The position numbers were made by a program, and so were the translations under genes. A stretch of DNA of 64,000 bases from Ryuthela nishihirai. Taxonomy: Eukaryota > Arthropoda > Arachnida > Araneae > Heptathelidae. Location: assembly GCA_038380435.1 (NCBI GenBank), contig JAWZYU010000127.1, forward strand, positions 333,501 to 397,500, read 5' to 3'. The notes below the pieces were generated by a model. It saw nothing but the letters and a program-made list of their open reading frames with translations. It had not been told where the DNA came from and did no database searches. Positions within the stretch are counted from its first letter, which is position 1. Every line of letters begins with the position of its first letter. Positions 59,444 through 64,000 of this stretch are shown here, piece after piece.

Positions 59444-60010
59444 CAGTGGTTCTCAAAACCTTTTATGCCTTACGTACCTGCTGGAGATGTGTATGTTACT
59501 GACATACCCCATGTATAGATACAGAAAGATATAGTTATAAGAATGGGAATAAAATAAAACATATATATATACACACCTTCTTTATTTTAAAATTTTGAAT
59601 CAAAATATGATTAGCAGATTTATTCCGGATATCGGAGTAATCTTCCGATGTGTGTCGTTTTTAGAAAGTTCGGTTTATACGAAAGTTGTTAAAGCTAAAA
59701 GTAATTCGTGACGGAAATGAAAATTACGACACGAAAGGCGTATCCGGTTTGACCATTCGAAAAGCACTGTTGTGTCATCGATTCTTTAGGATAGAAGCTG
59801 TTTTATTCGATTCTCTTTCATCGTGAAAGGTTAATTATTTTTTTAAAAGTCTCATCGTATGATGAGAAGAAATTGTTTTCGATGCATTGTAATAGTTACT
59901 AGTGAATATAGAACTTACGTTTTGAACTGAAATAGATTTCACTGGTTATTTGTGTTATTAAGAACTTTCTGGGAGTCTTCGAAACAACACTTAGTAGTCA
60001 TTTCTGCAGA
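59444..60010 (+). mobile_element. hAT-like non-autonomous element, third copy
   Basis: CAGTGGTTCTCAAAACCTTT and a shared body with 17756 and 24642. The body ends around GCAGATAAGTTTGGTCGAA, where the tandem array begins. Confidence 0.55.
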
Positions 60011-60019
60011 TAAGTTTGG

Positions 60020-60800
60020 TCGAATTCTTAAAAAATGCATTTAATGGAAAAACGCAAATTATAGACCCCAGTGAAATCTTTTTAAATATCGTTTTTTAGA
60101 CTATATTGTTCTAGTATTTTAAGTAGTTGCGGTAGGTGGAATATTTGCGAATCTTCCACGTTATGTAAGAAAACGTAACTTGGAAGGTTTATAACTTGTA
60201 AAATATGCATTTAATGGAAAAATGTGACTGAAGATAAATTAAAGATCAGAATGAAATCTTTTTAATTTATCATTTTTGAACGATATTCGTTTAGTATTTA
60301 AAAAGCTGCAGAAACTGAAATATTTAACAATAATATTCCGTAGTATGGCAGAGAGAAAGTGGAAACTGTATATATAACTTCTAAAACATGCACTTAATGG
60401 AAAAATGTGACTGGAGGTCAATTAAAATCTATATAAATATCGTTATTTAACAGTGTAGTTTTAGTATTTGAATAGTTGCGGAAGGTGGAATATTGAACTA
60501 TAATCTTTCATTTTATGCCGGTGAGAACGTAAGTTGGAAGATGTATAATTTATAAAACATAGATATATTTGAAAAATATGACTGAAAATAAATTTAAGAT
60601 CATAATGAAATGTGTTTAAATATGGAATTTTCAAAATATATTTTTTTTAGTATTGAAATATTTGCGGAAGCTGGAATATTTAACAATAATCTTCCGTGTT
60701 GTGCAACTTGTGAGCTTGAAGCGTAAATTAAGCGTAAGTTCGAACCTCTATAACTTCTAAAATATGCATTTAATGGAAGAATGTGACGAGCTTTCAGCTT
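60020..60800 (+). repeat. Degenerate tandem repeat, 170-205-bp units
   Basis: Five units carry ATGCATTTAATGGAAAAA or variants at 60035, 60205, 60388, 60559 and 60764. Each is followed by TGTGACTGAAGATAAATTAA and a GTTGCGGAAGGTGGAATATT block. Units differ by many substitutions. Related units lie in the foldback core (35380 and 49000). Confidence 0.8.
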
Positions 60801-62017
60801 TAGAAAAGTTTGGTAAAATAATGATATTATTTAATTGATTCTATTCAAGGCAGCACGTTTTTTAATTGCTACGTTACAAAATTTAAATTTGTGTTACGTA
60901 ATTAAGTTTATTTAAAATGTCGTTTTCTACATTTATTTTGCAAGAATTTACATTTTGAAATTTTTCGTCGGGAGATTTTATTTAGAGAAGTTACGCCAAA
61001 TGAGGAACGGAAAACTCCCTCGACCTGAAAAAAATAGCGAGGTATATAACGTGATATGTTTTTGTAATGGAATGTAACATTTTTCTCCCGTTTTGGTAGG
61101 TGTTTAAAATATGAAGCCTTAGTTTATTCTTCAGTAGCAGGGAATATAAAGAAGTTGAATAGTTTGTTGTCCTTATTAAACCCTTACTACATTGGATATC
61201 ATAGTAAACTCCATTTTATGAAAAAGATGCTGCAAAGGTTGCATTTAGAATGTTATTTGCGGACTAATCTGAAGTGGGGTTAAATAACTGTGTTTAAAAA
61301 GAAAAGTGATTGCATAAGTAAAAAATTATATACGTTGCATAACAAAATCGTTTTTTTTTTTTGGAATAATTAGATATAGTATGCTAGTCGAATGAAAGGG
61401 GGTTCAGTGACATTTAAATGCTGAATGGGAATCTTTTAGTACGTCAAACGAATGCGATTGTATTGAATTGTACTGGGATTAAATTTTCGGACATATTGGA
61501 ACTGAGATGCAGTGCGCAGCTTTCTGAGTAGGCAGAACACGTGTACCGTCGTTCTCCGAGGCTACACTAGCGGCCTATGCTAAGAGGATAGAAAGGGAAT
61601 GGAATTATAACGGATATTACACTGCTAAGAACAAACCACAGTCTCGAACAGCACACTGAAACGCACAGATTCTTGTAGTATATTATGAAATGGTTGGCAA
61701 CACGATCGGACTGAGGGAAAGCAAAAATAAGTATTGGTGGGTGGTTATTAAGCAGTGGAAATGCATTCCTGTTTGCGTAATCGTCTTTATTTCTAGACTT
61801 GTTTTATTAAATTTTCACGCAGAACTGTATGCTCGAAGTTCATCAGTAGGCAATCGTGCTAAGCACTCGGCAACGGACGGCGGGAAATAACGTTACTTAT
61901 CGCGTTTCAAAGTGCAAGTCAAAAAGGAGTGGTGACAAAGACAAATGGCGGCATGAGAAATAAGTGAACTCCTAAAATTAGTGCTGCCTGTGAATACGGG
62001 TTTAATAATAAAGTAGC
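60801..62017. other. Mostly unique sequence without a gene
   Basis: No coding region is recognised. 61930-62017 is TIR-family flank (GTGCTGCCTGTGAATACGGG). Confidence 0.5.
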
Positions 62018-63330
62018 AAAAACACGGAGATGACATCAGGAGTACTGTTTCGTTGTGTTGGCAGTAGATTTTGCATAATATATTACAGGCGCGTTGAAGT
62101 TTTAAAAATGCTTTTCTTAATCGTAACAATGTTCCTATTTAAGGTATATTTTTATATTATGTTTCGATCATCTCTGATACGTAAAATGCATTTTTATTTT
62201 TCTACAGAGAAGAAAAATGGTTATAATAAAGTTTCGGAGAAGTATAGACGAAACATTGTGAAGCCGTAGTAAATGTTGGAAGTTGCATACTTTGAGTTTC
62301 GCATTGCAAGCTTTTTTGAGTTGTTCCACTGGTTTTTTTTTTTCTCATCCTCGTACGATACATGGAGGAAGTAAGGATTCTTTTGTTTTATATATTTTGG
62401 GTGAGATTTTAGTGTTGTACTGCGATGTGGAAGGGCTTTACGTACGTTTACCAACCGTTAAAGCTTTGGAAATTCCGGTTTCTGAAAAGTCATTTTCGGC
62501 AAAAAATTTGGTTTTTGCGAGTAATCCTCAAGATTAATATTATTCTTTTGGCCCAGAAAGGAAAATTAACACTTATGTGCACGTGTATCGTGGTGTAATA
62601 AGATAGAAAAGTAGGAATGGGTTGGCATCGCACCTAAAGGGTTTTAGCCGAACGTTTGCAGTGTTTAAAATAAATATTTCGTTCTAGAGTGAATGGTGGG
62701 GTAAAACTTATTTATTGAGAGATGAAATAAACAGTTGCCATTATCTTTCTATAAATAGGAATTGACTACGAAATATTTGTGTTGACACGAAATAGGATTC
62801 CCATTAATTGTAGCTATGGAAATGAACTACGTTATTTGCGTTTTTAGGGTTAAGAACGATAGGATAATTACACTAATTATTTTATGAAGAGTAAAACTGA
62901 AATCTAAACGTGATTTGAAGTTTCATGTCAACTTTGCGTTTAATATTTTGTTTTTTGCGTGTTAAATATTCCAGCGTTCGTGATTTATATATTACGGCAA
63001 CCAACGTTTTTATATTCGATATTACACGTAGGTCGTACAGGTGTGAGAGATATCTAATGAAATGATATCGAATAAGATATTTTGCTACTCAGGTATTATG
63101 CCAATGTCACCTTTTATTTCGTCCATCAGACAGGTATTGTGAGTGACCTCAGGAGAAAATATGTTTGGAAAATGTATTGAACTGAATAATAAAGTGTGAT
63201 TTCACAACATAGTTTTGTTGTATGGCTTTCAGGAGACACTGAAAATGCTTTTCCTCTTCACATTATAGAAATTATGCTGGGAAGTAACCGAAACCGCGTT
63301 GCTGACGTCACCTGTGTGTTTTCTCCAATT
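62018..63330 (-). mobile_element. TIR element C-e, about 1.3 kb
   Basis: Ends AAAACACGGAGATGACATCA (62018-62038) and TGACGTCACCTGTGTGTTTT (63303-63322). It is the inverse of C-a over nearly its whole length, with a gap near 62870. It stands alone, without the SINE neighbours of the other copies. Confidence 0.7.
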
Positions 63331-63917
63331 TATTAAGATATATTTCAGTTTGCTTATTTATGGAAATACACTTTTTTATTTTAACGAGTCTAGGCAGGGA
63401 AAGTTTTCGTTATGCGATTATTATTCAAGCTCTTTAAATAATATTCAGAGTTATATTTTCGTTAAATGCATAGTTCCTAAGTTAATATCGTTGAATATTC
63501 CAGTTTCGATGAGTCTTGTAATAGTCAATTTCTGCATTGTATCTGCTTATTTAATAAGTTTTAGGACTTGAAACGTCGATTGTCATAAACATGAAAATTC
63601 GGTAGGATAGATTTCGGTAGAGGAAATGACGTATGTTTTGGAGAAATTTATAGTAAACCTCGATTTCATCATTTTACATTAAAAAAGAGTGAAATTCTTC
63701 CTGCCGTAGGTCCTGACCTAGTTAGTATATTATCTATTTCGAGAAAAAATTTGACAGGTTCATTCTTATTGAACGCATTTCACGGTCGTTGTTAGGACAG
63801 TTATAATACGTTACATGCGACTCGTTTTTCTTCCTATCTCAATGCTTGCAATGGTACTTATAGTTTTGTGTGTCTGCCGCTCGCCGTAATGATTATCCTT
63901 CTCGTCAGGAACTAGAT
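63331..63917. other. No feature seen
   Basis: AT-rich, unique within the window. Short frames only. Confidence 0.4.
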
Positions 63918-64000
63918 AAGTGGTTCCCAAAGTTATTTGTCCTACCGCCCCCTTTTCCGGAAAAAAATACCTGGTAAACTACGTTCTTGAAGTGAAGAAA
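63918..64000 (+). mobile_element. Possible hAT terminus at window edge
   Basis: AAGTGGTTCCCAAAGTTATT followed by CCTACCGCCCCCTTTTCCGG is typical of the start of many hAT elements (xAGTGGTTCCCAAA, then a CGCCCCC block). The rest lies outside. Confidence 0.45.

Overview
This is a eukaryotic, intron-scale stretch of DNA with no recognisable host protein-coding gene. It is AT-rich and almost wholly built from transposable elements and their segmental duplications. The best clue to the organism is a U2 snRNA sequence on the minus strand. Its 5' end, branch-point recognition region and 3' stems read like an arthropod U2, including the extra A in GATCAAAGTGTAGTA that I know from fly and nematode U2. 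Together with 5S rRNA-type sequences and two large tRNA-headed SINE families, this suggests a repeat-rich arthropod genome. I cannot name the species.

Layout. 1-760: C-terminal end of a dead Tx1/L1-type LINE. 2163-4212: a U2 snRNA gene cut in two by a 1,848-bp, GC-richer, apparently non-coding insertion (2310-4157) with a perfect 17-bp target-site duplication. This is the most notable object in the window. 5.3-31.8 kb: a patchwork of SINE-A (about 380 bp, Thr(CGT)-like tRNA head), SINE-B (about 200 bp, tRNA head, ATTT-type tail), TIR elements whose termini carry the palindrome TGACGTCA, 5S-rRNA-headed repeats, a palindromic Tc1-like MITE and an internally deleted RTE LINE, duplicated several times in direct and inverted orientation. 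29.0-42.6 kb and 42.6-55.6 kb: two head-to-tail copies of a unit of about 13.0-13.6 kb. Each holds SINE tandem arrays, a large foldback element with a trapped LINE fragment, and a decayed RTE-clade LINE. Part of a third copy lies at 57.4-59.1 kb. 59.4-64 kb: hAT-like ends, a tandem repeat of about 170-200 bp, another TIR element and unique AT-rich DNA.

How the parts relate. The RTE LINEs encode (in broken frames) APE endonuclease and reverse transcriptase and belong to a clade known to mobilise SINEs, but every copy here is dead. Two of them share the same stop codon at the catalytic xADD box, so they were copied by segmental duplication and not by fresh retroposition. SINE insertions with clean TSDs, and paralogous empty sites in other duplicate copies, allow a relative dating of the events. 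SINE-A lies at the junctions of the large tandem units, which suggests unequal recombination between SINEs.
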